In this document: in pieces, positions 22,440 through 33,200 of the stretch | Position numbering within the stretch: the first letter of the stretch is position 1 | Layout: each line of letters begins with the position of its first letter | Origin: Capitulum mitella | Lineage: Eukaryota > Arthropoda > Thecostraca > Pollicipedomorpha > Pollicipedidae | Direction: 5' to 3' | Length of the DNA stretch: 64,000 nt | NCBI GenBank assembly: GCA_030062745.1 | Contig: CP099839.1 | Location: 9,608,118 to 9,672,117, forward strand | Program-made: the position numbers and the translations under genes | Notes under the pieces: model-generated | What the model was told of the DNA's origin: nothing | The model's input: the letters and a program-made list of their open reading frames with translations, nothing else | The model's database searches: none

Positions 22440-23960
22440 TGCCTGACCAGTCTGGACTCAAGACTCAATGAACAGGATACCTAGGTCGATGCCATTTTGT
22501 TCATGCCTACATGATCCAAGTGGTCATGTATTGAAGCATGCATTTTCTTGAAGGAGTGACTTAACATTCCAAGCTGATTTTGTGTGGTTGTGTTTGTGCC
22601 AAAGCCCAGGATTTGGATTTGTTGGATTTGAATAGTCTTGAAAAAAATTTGAGCCTTGTAAATCCTTGAATCCCAAAAATGGGGATTCAAACCTTGAAAA
22701 TCAGGATAACAATCATAAAGACAACAGTCCAGTCCTGAAAGTCATTGTTTAAACATGCAAATTAAGGTACTGCAGTATGCTCTAGGCTCAAATTGTCTCC
22801 AGGCAAACTGAGTGGAACATATATATGTGGACGATGACACCTGCACAGGCTGGTGTAAATGCCTCCCTTAATTTTTTGGCTCTGTTAGAAATGCTCCACT
22901 TGCAGAAATGTGAAGAACAGCCAGCCAGAAATCAATTAAATCAGCTCAAAAGTGGTAACTAGACAATAGAAATTTTCAAATTTTGATGCAAAGATCTGAA
23001 TCTAGCTGGCATTGTAGTGCAAATTCGGATCCACCCACCCCAGGATTTGAATTCAGAATGCATGTGAATCCTCAACTCTAGTTTGTGCCCTCATCATTAC
23101 CTAGAAGTCTTTGCCATGGATTTTTTTGAAAGTATGCTGAACATTATTTGTACAAGGATCTTGATTTGGTGATGCACTGTGATCAAGCCATATGGACAGC
23201 TGCTCACATATTATGTATTATTTTGGCTACATCATGGCTACTCTTGTATTACATGTACTGTTTTTTTCATGTTTTTGTTTTTGTTTCCATTCTGAAAGAC
23301 CACAATTTCAAGACACATTGGACAAATAATGCACTGCATGCAGTGCCTTGGTACAGAAACATGCTTTTTATTTCAGATTTTGATGTGTTAGGTGATGTTA
23401 AGAAACATGTATTCTGACATGCACCTGTACAAACATTATTGTGTACAATGTGTAAATGTACAAACATTATACTAAGTACACCAAGAGGTAATTTTTAGGT
23501 TTTTAAATTATGGGCTGGCTGGTTTTGGGCATAGGACAGCCTTTTGGACTGAGGCACCTGAACTTATCAGGCTCTCTTTTGGTATTTGGAAATCCACCAA
23601 TGCTCACAGAATCCTACATCACTAATGTTTCTCAGTAAAGAAGCATTTTCAGCCATGCTCACCTTCACTGACACAAAGCTCTGACACTGGTGGTGGCATG
23701 AAGGCAAGTTGACACTGACATGTAATTGGCCTTTTTTTAGAAAAAGCTCCCCAGGTAACTGGAATTATGGTGTTTAGGAATGGATATATTAAATGTAAGC
23801 ACCCTCTGCATTTATTTCCTGTGCATACTTTTTGGCTGAACTGCAAGTTCACACCAAACTATTTGATTGCACTGGACACCCATTATTGTCTCATATCTAC
23901 ATTGAAATGTGGCCCCAGTTTTGCTGAACCAACCTTTCTGATGCCCTCCTAATTCATCAT
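22440..23960. other. CpG-depleted block upstream of the ASPHD coding exons
   Basis: A second run of sequence with very few CG and many TG/CA. CG returns abruptly near 23980, about 110 bases before the ASPHD start codon. If a plus-strand first exon ends at 22210, this block is the methylated first intron of ASPHD. Otherwise no gene was seen in it; the open reading frames here are short and unrecognised. Confidence 0.55.
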
Positions 23961-24091
23961 GCAAAAGCTGAGGTTCTCGGCCGTACTCTGTCGAGTCCCA
24001 CGCGATGTGACTGATTCGTTATGGGGGAGTGAGGGCACCGCTGCCCGGGTTCACCATTCCGGGCGTCTGCCGCCAGTGCTCCAGCTCGGCG

Positions 24092-25256
24092 ATGGATTTT
24101 GACTGCTGCGGCCAGACGGCGGACGGCCAGGAGGGCCGGCTGCACCTGGCCAGCTCCCTGCTGGTCGGCTCGCTGGTGTCGGCGGCGCTGCTGGCCTTTC
24201 TGTCGGGGCGGCGCGACGGCCGCCGGCCGGACCAGTGCCGCTCGCTCGACTGCACGCGCTGCCACGGCTGGGCGGCGGCCGCCCGGCTGGCCGCCGCGCG
24301 GCTGGCCGCCGCCGGCGAGCGGGCCGGCTCCGCGCGAGTGCGCGCCGCGCTGGCCGACTGGCTGGCCGGCACCGACGGCCGCCTGCTGGTGGCCGGCCTC
24401 TCGGAGCGGCCCTGGTGGGATGGCGCGCTCGGCGACGACACGCGCCGGCTACGGGACGCCTGGCACGAGGTGGCCGCCGAGTACGAATGGGCGCGCCGCC
24501 GGCCGGCCGCCTGGGCCGTCAACGACACGCCGGCCGGCCGCTGGCGCGTCTTCTGGATCGTCAACCAGGGCGTGGCGCGCGACGTGTGTCCGCGCACGCG
24601 GACGGCCGTGGCGCGGCTGGCCGCCGCCATGCCCAGCACGGTGTTCTCGAACGTGTGCTTCTCGGTGCTGGAGCCCGGCACCAGGATCGAGCCGCACACG
24701 GGACCCACCAACGTGCGGATACGCTGCCACCTTGGTGAGTGTGCTGGCGGTTTGGGAGCTGACTTGAGTGTGCGATACGCCATGGGCGGCACGTGGCTGC
24801 GTGTCGCACTCTCAGGGGCGATTCTGCGTCGCGTATGTATGATTCTGTTTCGTTCTGCGCCATGATGTTTTCTTTAAATTGCAGCGCGAAATAACGGTTC
24901 TCACTAGTTAACGTGTTCTCCGCGGTTACGTCAGTCCTTTTGGTTGTGTTTTGAGGCGAGGGCGTCACCGTTAACAGCGCTGTCAGCAGAGCCGTTGGTA
25001 CCGTGCCTGCTGCGTGCCGTCAGGTTTGGAAACGCCGGACGGCTGCCGGCTGGTGGTGGACGGCGCGGCCCGCGGGTGGCGGCGCGGCGACTGCCTCCTG
25101 TTCGACGACTCGTACCTGCACCACGCCGAGCACCCGGGCCCCGGCGACGGCCCGCCCCGCGCCGTGCTCATGGTGGACCTCTGGCATCCGGGCCTGACGC
25201 CGGACGAACGCCAGCTGCTGGCGCACGTGCTGCGGCCGGCGCAGCTGGACGTCTGA
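24092..25256 (+). CDS. ASPHD2: Aspartate beta-hydroxylase domain-containing membrane protein (ASPHD2-like), two exons
   Basis: Exon 1 is 24092-24734 (donor GTGAGT at 24735) and exon 2 is 25024-25256 (acceptor CAG at 25021-25023), joined in phase 1, giving 291 residues. The start ATG at 24092 sits in GGCGATGG. Residues 18-38 (LASSLLVGSLVSAALLAFL) form a type II signal anchor, followed by a CTRCHGW motif as in vertebrate ASPHD2. The C-terminal half is the aspartyl/asparaginyl beta-hydroxylase fold: WIVNQG (155-160), CPRT, FSNVCFSVLEPGT, HTGPTN (His202), RCHLGLETPDGC, LLFDDSYLHH (second metal His about 247) and PRAVLMVDLWHP (Arg260, 2-oxoglutarate binding). The metal ligands look intact. Human ASPHD2 is 369 residues, so the N-terminal linker is shorter here. 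The substrate of ASPHD proteins is not established. ASPHD1 and ASPHD2 cannot be told apart with certainty. Confidence 0.88.
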
Positions 25257-26700
25257 GCGGAGCCGGCTCGCTCACGATGGACCGCTGAGCGAATGGGTTT
25301 GCCCCGTGGCGGACCATGGAGGGGGTCCGCCCGTGCCAGGATGGCCGAACGATGCTCAGGGCAGCTGTCTGGGCCGGGCCGGGAGCCACGCATTCTGACG
25401 ATTCCGTCCTGCCTCCGGTAGGTCTTTCCGACGAGGCCAGAGTTTGAGATCTCGCCACGAACTAACTTTGGCAGGGGCTTTTGGTTTAATGTTTAATGAC
25501 CCTGCTAGGCGGGACGTCTGCAGGTGCGCGTTCGGTGGACCGGTCAAACGAGCCGTACACGTTTTAATGTGATGGTGCTATCCCGCTTCAGATCTCTGTC
25601 GCCGTCAGGCTGCCGGCGACTGGTGCTTGTTGCTTGCATTCTTCGTAGGCTGTGACTAGGAGCAGGCTGCTTCGTAACCGTGACGAGCTTAGGTCAGAGA
25701 CCCCACTAGGGCTTGCAGTCAGTAGATCCCCCTTGCAGCACTGGTGTATGGCCCGTACGTGGTTGGTGAAGGGCTTTCAGGGACGTGTTTCATTCGTGCC
25801 CGAGGTTACTGAGGCGCGAAATAATGTAAACCCATGGTGTGAGGACGACACTGTGCCTTGAAATGACTGTTCAAACACACCCAGTGAAGCACCGGGGGAA
25901 CGGATACAATAATACATGCGTTTATTAATAGCATATTATCACACGGATACGTACAGTGATGCAAGTCGGCGAGAAACGTGGATCACATGGAAACATGAGC
26001 ATGAGGTGACACTGAGGGGGGAGCGACGCACATCCGTGCCGATGAGCGCAGTCGATACATGGGCGAAGCGAGTACTGGGTGAGATATATACAGGCGACGA
26101 GGACGGGCTCAGCTGTTTCGCGTCGTTCCCGGACGTATCGGGCCGACGCGCCAAATAGGTCTACTATCGTGTCCGCGGCGAGGTCAAAGCTCCGGCGACA
26201 GTGACGATCGCCCTGCGGACCAGCTGGAGGACGGGGCTTCAAGACCCCAAAACGGAGGACTGTTCCGCTCAGCTCTGCCGACGTGAGAGCAGAGCGTCAG
26301 TAAACCGCACCAGAAAACCAGCGCCACTGCAGATTTCGTGAACGGACGTGCACACGGACCCAGTCTTAGAAGGTGGGTGGATGACACGGAGGCAGGGCTA
26401 TCGGAGTAGACGACAGGCAGCGCGGCGTCATGGACCAGACGACCCTCCCGGCCCACAGCAGGGGCAATCCAGAAGCGTACCAAGAGAACCATCGACATGC
26501 GTAGTGCGCCACCATGGGACAATCGCAACCCTCGCATCCAGACAATCGCCTGTAACTTCCTGTTCTTTGAAAGACGGCGCAGCGTTCGACCCTGACTGTC
26601 GCACTCCCCATATCAACCATTCTTTAAAAAAGCATTCTGTACTCGCGGATGAATCCAGCCGACGAACCGTTCCTGCGCTGGTCACTGACCGGGAATCCAC
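25257..26700. other. Region between ASPHD and the domino 3' end
   Basis: ASPHD (plus) and domino (minus) converge across 25257-28054. A minus-strand AATAAA (TTTATT on plus) lies at 25921-25926. It is the only such signal I found downstream of the long domino stop, and if used would give a 3' UTR of about 2.1 kb. No convincing plus-strand signal for ASPHD was seen. Open reading frames here are unrecognised. Confidence 0.35.
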
Positions 26701-26704
26701 AAAC

Positions 26705-27210
26705 GCGAACTGGCAGGTCGCCTATTTGCATGGCTTACGGTCGGTCGCACTAAAGGATAAGACAAGCCGTGATTTACTCTGTGGGACGGGCGGCACGCCG
26801 ATGGAGGTCTGAAAGTCTGCCCTGACCGGCGGCCGCGTCCGACGTCCACACCTCCCACGCCGGGCGCCATTGTCATGCCACAACGTACCGCAGTCGTACT
26901 GGATCAGCCGCCGCTCGGGGAACTGAGTCGTCATGGACCTGGCGGACATGCGCTGGCGATCGGATGAAGGTTGGCGCGCGGCGACAGCTCCGACACCAGC
27001 CGCAGCCGCCGCTGGCGTTCCGCCTCACGCGCGGCAGGATTTCCGGACGGCACACGCTCGCCATGTTAGACTCGTGCCTGTTGGCAGACGTGGCCTAACG
27101 TCACCGCACGTCACGCGAATCAACGAACAAGCGCCATTCACGCACCGTCAGACATTGTGTGTAATCAAACCAGCTCAGAGAATGTAGGTAAAAATAGGAT
27201 CATCACATCG
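26705..27210 (-). pseudogene. Partial duplicate of domino exon 16 and its introns
   Basis: This matches 36425-36945 in the same orientation. The shared part covers the 3' piece of exon 16, its donor (TGCG|GTACGT), downstream intron sequence, and, more weakly, sequence upstream of the exon including the word CAGCTCAGAGAATGTAGGTA. The protein piece [12 protein letters not shown] is retained. Just upstream the copy carries small insertions and deletions that break the frame, and it lacks the acceptor and the N-terminal part of the exon ([11 protein letters not shown]). It therefore cannot encode the helicase segment. It lies about 0.8-1.3 kb past the domino long-form stop. Confidence 0.8.
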
Positions 27211-27554
27211 CCGTTCGCAGGTCTGGTGACTGTTTTTAAAAGCAATGTTTTCCCTTAATCTCTCACCTGTTACACATACGCCGCATCCGATCGTGCTGGT
27301 GCAGTTAGCCAATCGCCACAGGTCACCGAAAACACTGGCACCAATCGAAGACTCAACCTGCAAGATTCCGGCAGCGGTTACATACGCCGGGTCGTCAGAT
27401 TCCTGCAGCGGCTACGTGCGCCGGAGCTTACATTTCCAACTCCCGGGGTCCGTCCGAGATCGTGGACGCTGCAATACTTACAGAATCCGATATGTCGATA
27501 TGTGTTAATTCGGATCTGTTTGCTCTCATACTGAAGATTCCCACGCCACTGTTC

Positions 27555-27690
27555 CCCACAGTTCTAGAGGGTGATACACCGCGAGACGTGCACACCTGCT
27601 GGTCGTGAGCGTTCATCTGGCACTGTTGCAAAAGCGGCGCCGGCAGGAGCGGCCGGCACTGCTGATCGTCCGTGCGGAAACGAGCCACAG
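27555..27690 (-). repeat. Near-identical copy of a domino intron 13 segment
   Basis: About 125 bases match 38012-38140 almost base for base (for example TTCTAGAGGGTGATACACCG and GCGTTCATCTGGCACTGTTG in both), while flanking sequence on both sides does not match. In domino the original lies just downstream, in gene direction, of exon 13 (38180-38325). Exons 14 and 15, which in domino lie between this segment and exon 16, are missing from the copy region. Confidence 0.8.
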
Positions 27691-28054
27691 CCTGACGCTA
27701 CTGGAGAGGACATGGACGTACCTGACATCGCACTGTCGGCAGCTGGCGCAAGACGGCGACGGGCGGCCTTCCCCAGCGCGCCGTGGCGCCACCCGGCCTG
27801 TCCGGCCTCCGACGCCGTTCAAAGCAGCGCCACTCACATCGCCCAGCCGGCCGCCATCCAGGCCAAGACCACGGGTCGTTTGGCTGGACTTCGCTTGAAA
27901 CGACGGCTCAGGTAACCTCTTCGCTGAATGAGCGCGGTGCACCACACACCGCAGACGAGTGATGAGCAAACCATGCTGGACGCGTCCCGCCGCCACCGCG
28001 GCCGACACACGCTAAGTCTGCGGCGCCAGCCCCGGCCCTCCAACCGGGGGCCAA

Positions 28055-30256
28055 CTACGGCTCCGGCGGCGTGGACGCCGGGCTGGGTCGGTCCGGCGCC
28101 GAGCCGGACACCGTCCGCAGCCGCATCGTGTAGGGCGAGCCGCGCGCTGCCGCCGCCGCCGCCGCCGCCGCCGGGGAGCCGGCAGAGCTGATCGGCGGCT
28201 TCAGGTGCGTCAGCGCTACGGTGGCTGTCTGGAACAGGGAGCCGTGTGGCAGTACTGCAACCACGCGCCGACATTTGACCTCTTGTTTAGTCACGAGCCG
28301 CCCCCGCGGGAAAAGTGATTCGAGGTCACCGCTCCTGCAAGAGCCATGCTTGAACCTACGGAATATACCTAGGTGCAAACTCAACGTTTTGACGCACAAT
28401 CGTGCTAATCTATTACATTGCAACTTCACACTCATGTGCTATTTACAGAGAAGCATGTTCGACTAAACCCGCAGGCCGAAGTCATGCGCGACACGGGTCC
28501 AGACGTAAGCTCTAAGACATACCGATGGGCTCAACCCATCGATGCGAAACACCGCGGCAACGTTTTATCTCCCAGCCTCACCTGCAGGAGCTGCTGTTGT
28601 TGCTGTTGCTGCTGCGAGGTCTGCGGCTGGGACGGCTGCGTCTGCTGGACCGTCTGCGGCTGCTGCGGCGGCGGCTGCTGGGCGGCCGGCTGCGTGACGG
28701 TGGCGGAGGCGGTGGCCGCCGCCGGCTGCACCACCTGGACGGCGGCCGGCCGCGCCTGCTGCAGCGTGGCCAGCGGCCGCGCCACGCCGGCAGCCGGGAA
28801 GGCGCCGCCGCAGGCCGACACCACCTGGATCGTCTGCTTGATCGGGTGGTGGCCGCTCGGGATGACGCGCGCCTGCAGCTGCGACGGCGAGGCGCGCGCG
28901 CTGCTGCCCGCCGGCGGCGGCACCTTGATCACGTCGCGGCCCATCACCTGCTGGATCTGCTGCACGGTCACCGTGGTCGGCAGCTGCTTCTGGCCCTGCA
29001 CGATCTGCACCGCCGACAGCTGCGTCGGCACCCGCTTGCCGGCCACCTGGGCCAGCTGCGTCGGCCCGGCCAGTTTGCGCTGCGGCGTGATGAGCTGCTT
29101 CTGCAGCGCCAGCTGGCGGATGTGCTGCTGCGAGGCGGTGGTCACCTGTTGGCGGCGGACGGATTGTGGACGATGAGCGGCGCCGGCCGGGTTCAGGCGT
29201 CCGCCGGCCGTCGACCAGCGTCCGACAAATGCCTCAGGTCGGCAACGGTGCCCGCCTGTCGCCGTCGATTCCTGAACCGCACAACACGCGTGCTTCACGC
29301 GTAAAAAGCGCCGTCACGCAAAAGCGCAAGCTCCATCGTAATCTTTCAAAGTGCCGCCGTGAGGCCTAGCAATACACCAGCGCCAGCGTTGCCTCACCCC
29401 GGCCAAGGCAGCGGGCCGGGAGCAGACGACGCGATCCGCGGGCACCACCGCCACGTCCAGTACTCACCTTGGCGGGCGTGCCGGCGCGCATATGCGGCAG
29501 CGTGACGCCGGCCATGCTGATGGCCGTCACGGGGATGGTGACCGTCTGCGTGGCCCCGCTCGTCGACGGGGACGACTGGCCGGCGCGCGCCGCCGCGCTC
29601 TGCACCTGCGCCAGGAACTGCGGCATCAGCTGCGCCGACTGCATCTGCGACAGCGGCGGCTTCTGCTTGAGGATGGCAGCCATCTCGGACTCGGTCATGG
29701 TGCGCGCGGCCACCATCTGCTTGCCGGCCGCCTGCTTGAGGATGCGCACCTGGGTGCGCGCCTGCGCCTGCGTGACCGGCACGGCCGCCATGCCGGTCAC
29801 CGTGCCGAGCGAGGTGACGGCCACCTGCACCTTCTGCGGGCCGGCCATGGCCAGCGCCGCCGACGGCGAGCCGCCGCCCGACACCGTGGTGGCCACCTGC
29901 AGCCGCTTCAGCGGGTCCAGCGTCAGCTTCTGGCGCAGCATCGTCTGTTGCTTCAGCACCTGCAGTTGGCTAGGGGTCAGCGACTTCTGCGTCAGCGTCT
30001 GGATCGGGATGGAGGTGCCGAGGCCGGCCTTGGCGGCGGCCGACGACGCCACCAGGCCGCTGGAGACGAACCGCTGCGCCACCTGGGCGGCCGTCAGGCT
30101 GGAGACGGAGACGACAGCGCCGGCCGAGGTGACGGCCACGGCGCCGACCCGGGCCGGGACCAGCGGCGGCCGCGCCGTCACCAGGCCGCTGGCCGAGGCC
30201 GCGCCGCCGGCCGCCGCCACCTGCACCTTCTGCAGCCGCGACAGCTGTTCGGCCGA
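28055..30256 (-). CDS. dom: Domino Q-rich C-terminus (exons 29468-30256, 28582-29145, 28055-28228)
   Basis: Low-complexity A/Q/V/T-rich sequence as in EP400: [50 protein letters not shown], a run of eight Q before LLQ (about 28588-28616), then a poly-A tract and the final [14 protein letters not shown]. The stop TAG is at 28057-28055. The poly-Q and poly-A runs are short triplet repeats that may vary in length. Confidence 0.85.
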
Positions 30257-33200
30257 CTGCGGGCAGACAGCCAGCACCGGGCGGCGTCAGGCGTTGGCCA
30301 CCGGCAGGAGCAAACAGGGCATTTGACAGGTTTGTGACATACATGACTGCAGAATAACTCATCAGAATGCAGAAATACCGGCCGCAGAATAACTGCATCA
30401 AGAGCTCGCTCATGACTAACACTTAACGGCCGAAGGCGTGGAACTGACCGAAACGTCGCGTTATGACACACCGGCAGAGGACAGAATTTATGGCACAAAT
30501 AATATCGAAGTTCACACGGAGTCGACACTGGCACATTTCTATGTCAAAAGAAGTGCTGCATGACGCGAACGTCATAAAAAGTCCGATGCCAAACATGGCC
30601 TGCACAGTTAATCTACGTCCATCGGATTTAACAGTCCACCAACTCTTGAGTGGTGCATACGTTAGCCTTCGTACTGAACTAGGGCAACCTTACTATGTGC
30701 CGAAGGCGATGCAACGTATATCCAATCAGAAATTAGCATGAGCAGTAAAGCATTCGCGACATTTCCAAAGTAAAGAGATATTATTTGTTTGTTTCCTGCG
30801 CTCCTCTCAACGCAACGAAACAAACACCGCCGGCCTTCCCGGCTGCGGCAGCGACGTCTCTCACCGATTTCTGTTTCTCCTTGGCGATGCGCGTGGCCTT
30901 GTTGGCGGCCACCTCGACGGGCGTCAACGGCGCGTCGTAATCGATGCCCGAGTCGGCCAGGACGGCTGCGTGCTTCGGATTCCGGTTGGCCGGCGGCAGC
31001 AGCGACGGCCGCGTGGTAGGCGCCCGTTTGTTGGCGATCGACTTCATGTTCTCGAAGCGCATGATGAAGAGCTGGCTGAAGCCCTGGTTCTTGTCCTGCA
31101 TGGCCAGCTGGGAGGTGCGCAGCGGCCGGCCGGCCTTGGCCGTCGGCAGGCCCAGCTTGCCCGGGCCCAGCTTGTGCTTCTTTGTCTTCTTGGGGCTGGG
31201 GTCGTAGACGACCTTGCCCTCCTCGCGCGGCTGCACCACGTTCTCGTAGCGCAGCCGGCACTGTTTGGGCGAGCGGTACGCGCGGCTCACGTGGTTCACC
31301 AGGTCCGAGACCAGGTCCCAGTTGGGCGTGTGCGCCGGCGACACCACCGTCAGGTTCAGCGGCATCTCCAACACGTTCTTGATCGCCTGCGGAAGGACGG
31401 CAGTGGTCACGCGGGACGCGCAGGCGGGGGCGCCGCGGCAGCCGGGCGCATCAGGTATTTGTGTCGCTTCGGGTGGTTTAAAGCACAGAGTCCAGCGTTG
31501 ACGGCAGCGTCAGAGTACTCTAGTTTCGGCCTTTTATGTCATCACTGAGCACGGGACGATCTGAACACAATCGGACTCCAGCGGCGGCCGGCGGGGCGCG
31601 ACAACTGACCTGCAGCAGGGCCCAGTCCTCGTGCACCATCCAATCGGGAGCGTGTTCGTCCAGACCGGCCTTGGAGGCGAGCAGGGCCGGCTTGGCGCTG
31701 GGCAGGCTGAGCGTGCCCGGACTGAAGAGGGTGCGCCGCTGCTGCAGCCGCAGGTCGCGTCGCATCTTCAGCGCCGCCGGCGACATCCGGTTGAAGAGCG
31801 AGCGCGGCGCGAAGCCGGCCTCCTCCCGCTTCACCTTCATCGGCTTCTTCATGAGCGGCGGCGCGCCGGACTGCGACGCTGCGGGCGGAGGGCGGACGGA
31901 ACGGTCAGAGAACAGGGACTGGCCAACAGCCACCGCCGGTAGCACGGGAACCGCTGTCGGCCGGGACAGCTCACCCCACACCGCACAACACGCAATCCGC
32001 GGAGGCCCAGAATCTAACTACACCAAGAACATCTTCAAGACAAAGAGGAAACTATCTTCAAGACAAAGAGGAAACTATGTGGCCAGCAGCAGAAAGTGGC
32101 ACGCATACTCGCCGAAACAAGTGTCCCGCCATTACCGCAGACTGCGGCAAACTAAGGGCAGGCCGCCGTCGGCGAGGCTCGCTGGTCGGCAACTCGGGCC
32201 ACTCACGCAGCACGACGCCCGGCTCGGTCTTGACGCGGCGCGGCGCCTCCTTCTTGACGAACACGGGCGGCAGCTGCGCCTCCGTCATGGGTACCGTGTC
32301 GTACAGCAGGCTGTCTACCTGCTCCATGTACACGTCGTTGTCGTCGCGTGGCGGCGTCGGCGGGGCCCAGATCTGCCGGCAGCGAGAGGAGTGGGTGAAG
32401 TTTACCAAGTAATCGGCGCACAGGTGCTGGGCGGAGGCCCGACATGTCGCTGATGGTCGTTTAAGTGGACCGGCAGCGCACAGAGGCGTCTGCGACCATT
32501 CCAACAAGTCCTGTACATTTACAGGCCTAATGCTGACACCACTGTCCCGAAACGTGAGTCATGCAGAAAATCAAAATGTAAAATAGCTCACCGGCATCAT
32601 CTGATTTCCGCCGTTCTCGGAAATCCACACCTAAGGGACAGAAGAGTGATTAGATCGCTGACGATTATCAGACATCCCCTTTCTGATGCTGGTCAAACGT
32701 AGCGACCGAAATAACCCTCAACACCAACAGTGCTCCGGTCCCAGTGATGACAATTTGCACTTCGGTCCGCTTGGGCAATGAACAGCGAATAACTACTTGA
32801 CATTCGACAGGGATAACTGGCTTTTTTTACATCACAACGAAACATTACAGCACAAAATAAAAACAATAGAACCGCAACAATCAATAGTCTTAAAGTCGTC
32901 CTAGTTTGTGCAAAAGATCTGGCCAAGAACGCCCATGATTGGCGCCTACGGACCATTGATGGTCACTCGGTGGCCCAGGCACGAGCTCAACGTGCCGCAC
33001 CACTGCCATCAATCAACGCGCTGACAGCGTGAGCCCTCGGCAACGCCTTGACTGGCCCGTGCGACGGTAACAGCGACCACAATGCCGTTCCGTCACGGAC
33101 CAAGTCCCATTTTCTAGCGCGCCGAGCGTACGCTCTGGCCGCAAGGATTTGCCGTCCCGCGCCTACCCCGGCCCGCTACCGTAGCGGCAAGGCTCAGGTC

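Noticed and set aside
26705-27210. A second functional helicase exon, for example for an alternative domino form
   Set aside because: The copy has a broken frame upstream of [12 protein letters not shown], no usable acceptor, and lies past the domino stop with the next helicase exons missing.
28418-30337. Long plus-strand frames (about 250-285 codons) opposite the domino Q-rich exons
   Set aside because: They are the complementary reading of Q/A-rich codons (Leu/Arg/Cys-rich) and span exon-intron borders of domino without splice signals of their own.
31536-32453. 305-codon plus-strand frame
   Set aside because: Antisense to domino exons 23 and 24 and their introns, with no recognisable domain.
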